From assembly GCA_938074335.1 (NCBI GenBank), contig CALJEL010000035.1:1-33455 (forward strand): a DNA stretch of 33,455 bases, read 5' to 3'. The notes under the pieces were generated by a model. The model was not told the origin of the DNA and did not search any database. It saw nothing but the letters and a program-made list of their open reading frames with translations. Each line of letters opens with the position of its first letter. Positions within the stretch are counted from its first letter, which is position 1. Positions 33,112-33,455 of the stretch are shown here, one piece after another. A program made the translations under genes and the position numbers. This DNA comes from an uncultured bacterium (GTDB lineage Bacteria > Nitrospirota > Thermodesulfovibrionia > Thermodesulfovibrionales > CALJEL01).

Positions 33112-33455
33112 TCAAGCTTATCCAATCTAAAGTTAAAAAGTCAAATCTGAGAAAATAAATTAGCAAATTAAAGAGGTGATTTATTCTTTTGAGATTAATT
33201 TCCCGCAACATCTTTTTGCATCCCTTTTCTTGAACTTTTTGATAAAAGATAACCTCAGAATCTGCTCTGATAAGACTTTGAGGCAGCCCGCCAGTTTTCT
33301 ACTGGGAAAATACACCCTAAACTGCCGATAGGAATGGCGGGGGATGCCGAAAAGGCTTTATCGCGACACCTTAATGTAAGATTTTTAATAACATTACCGA
33401 ACATTTCTTACTTCACCTTTTGGTGAAAAACTGTTTAATACATGATAAATAAAAA
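33112..33455. other. 344-bp gene-free end region with a possible structured RNA
   Basis: No coding frame convinces here. The AT-rich first part (33112-33180) precedes mazG and may hold its promoter. A GC-richer core at 33282-33356 shows paired segments in pseudoknot order: GGCAG (33282-33286) with CTGCC (33322-33326), and CCCGCCA (33287-33293) with TGGCGGG (33335-33341). A GCC-GAAAA-GGC hairpin (33346-33356) follows. Further on, TTCACC-TTTT-GGTGAA (33412-33427) is a perfect 6-bp hairpin. It may be a cis-regulatory RNA for a gene beyond the window. I cannot match it to a known class. Confidence 0.35.

Noticed and set aside
33181-33270. Minus-strand frame ending A-K-R-C-C-G-K-L-I-S-K-E as a gene fragment
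   Set aside because: It is short, has no start or upstream continuation that looks coding, and matches no family I know.
33300-33360. Cyclic-di-GMP (GEMM) riboswitch
   Set aside because: The 3' part is loosely similar, but the invariant GACGCAAAGCC-type core of the 5' half is absent.

Overview
The window looks like a chromosomal segment of an anaerobic, sulfur-metabolising bacterium. The likeliest placement is a Nitrospirota (Thermodesulfovibrio-like) lineage. That is inferred from the gene order ilvC-psd-pssA-leuA, the strong use of AGA/AGG for arginine, the diderm envelope genes (lspA, lgt, LolA-like, outer-membrane barrel) and the sulfur genes. No rRNA is present to confirm it.

Layout. 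(1) Positions 1-140 hold the last codons and right end of an IS256/mutator-type element. Next come a TlpA-like thioredoxin and a small lipoprotein. (2) Positions 1070-10440 are a tightly packed minus-strand array. In transcription order it is an HtrA protease, GspF, RapZ, a selenocysteine-lyase-like cysteine desulfurase, a TPR protein, HypE, a frameshifted membrane methyltransferase, a TPR protein, a Roadblock protein, a cold-shock protein and RsmE. (3) Positions 10594-21679 are a plus-strand housekeeping run: OsmC, IlvC, Psd, PssA, LeuA, IleS, LspA, TPR, Lgt, DUF2157 and GDYXXLXY. (4) Positions 21689-24995 are a sulfur locus: an ArsR-type regulator with a palindromic operator over its own promoter, DsrE/F/H-like proteins, a sulfide:quinone oxidoreductase with all three redox cysteines, and a DsrE2-like protein. 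(5) Positions 25004-29702 carry an MMPL/RND transporter, a LolA-like periplasmic protein, an opposing small coiled-coil protein and an outer-membrane barrel. (6) Positions 29730-33111 carry a Cys-rich DUF5714-like protein, CstA and MazG.

Main discovery: two genes that conventional calling would truncate read through an in-frame TGA and are best explained as selenoproteins. The first is a DsrE-like protein (22080..22433) whose conserved redox cysteine is UGA, giving a U-G-G-C motif. A hairpin with G in the second loop position starts its loop 21 nt after the UGA. The second is the DUF5714-like protein (29730..30533). Its true TTG start lies upstream of an in-frame UGA in a Cys-Sec pair, followed by a strong SECIS-like hairpin with a GGUG apical loop 18 nt after the UGA, the geometry of E. 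coli fdhF. A selenocysteine-lyase-like cysteine desulfurase in the same window fits a selenium-using organism. No selA/B/C/D gene is present here.

A secondary theme is a set of degenerate 7-9 bp short-repeat tracts. They occur at the leuA/ileS junction, before the SQR gene, in-frame inside the MMPL gene, and in the signal-peptide region of the LolA-like gene.
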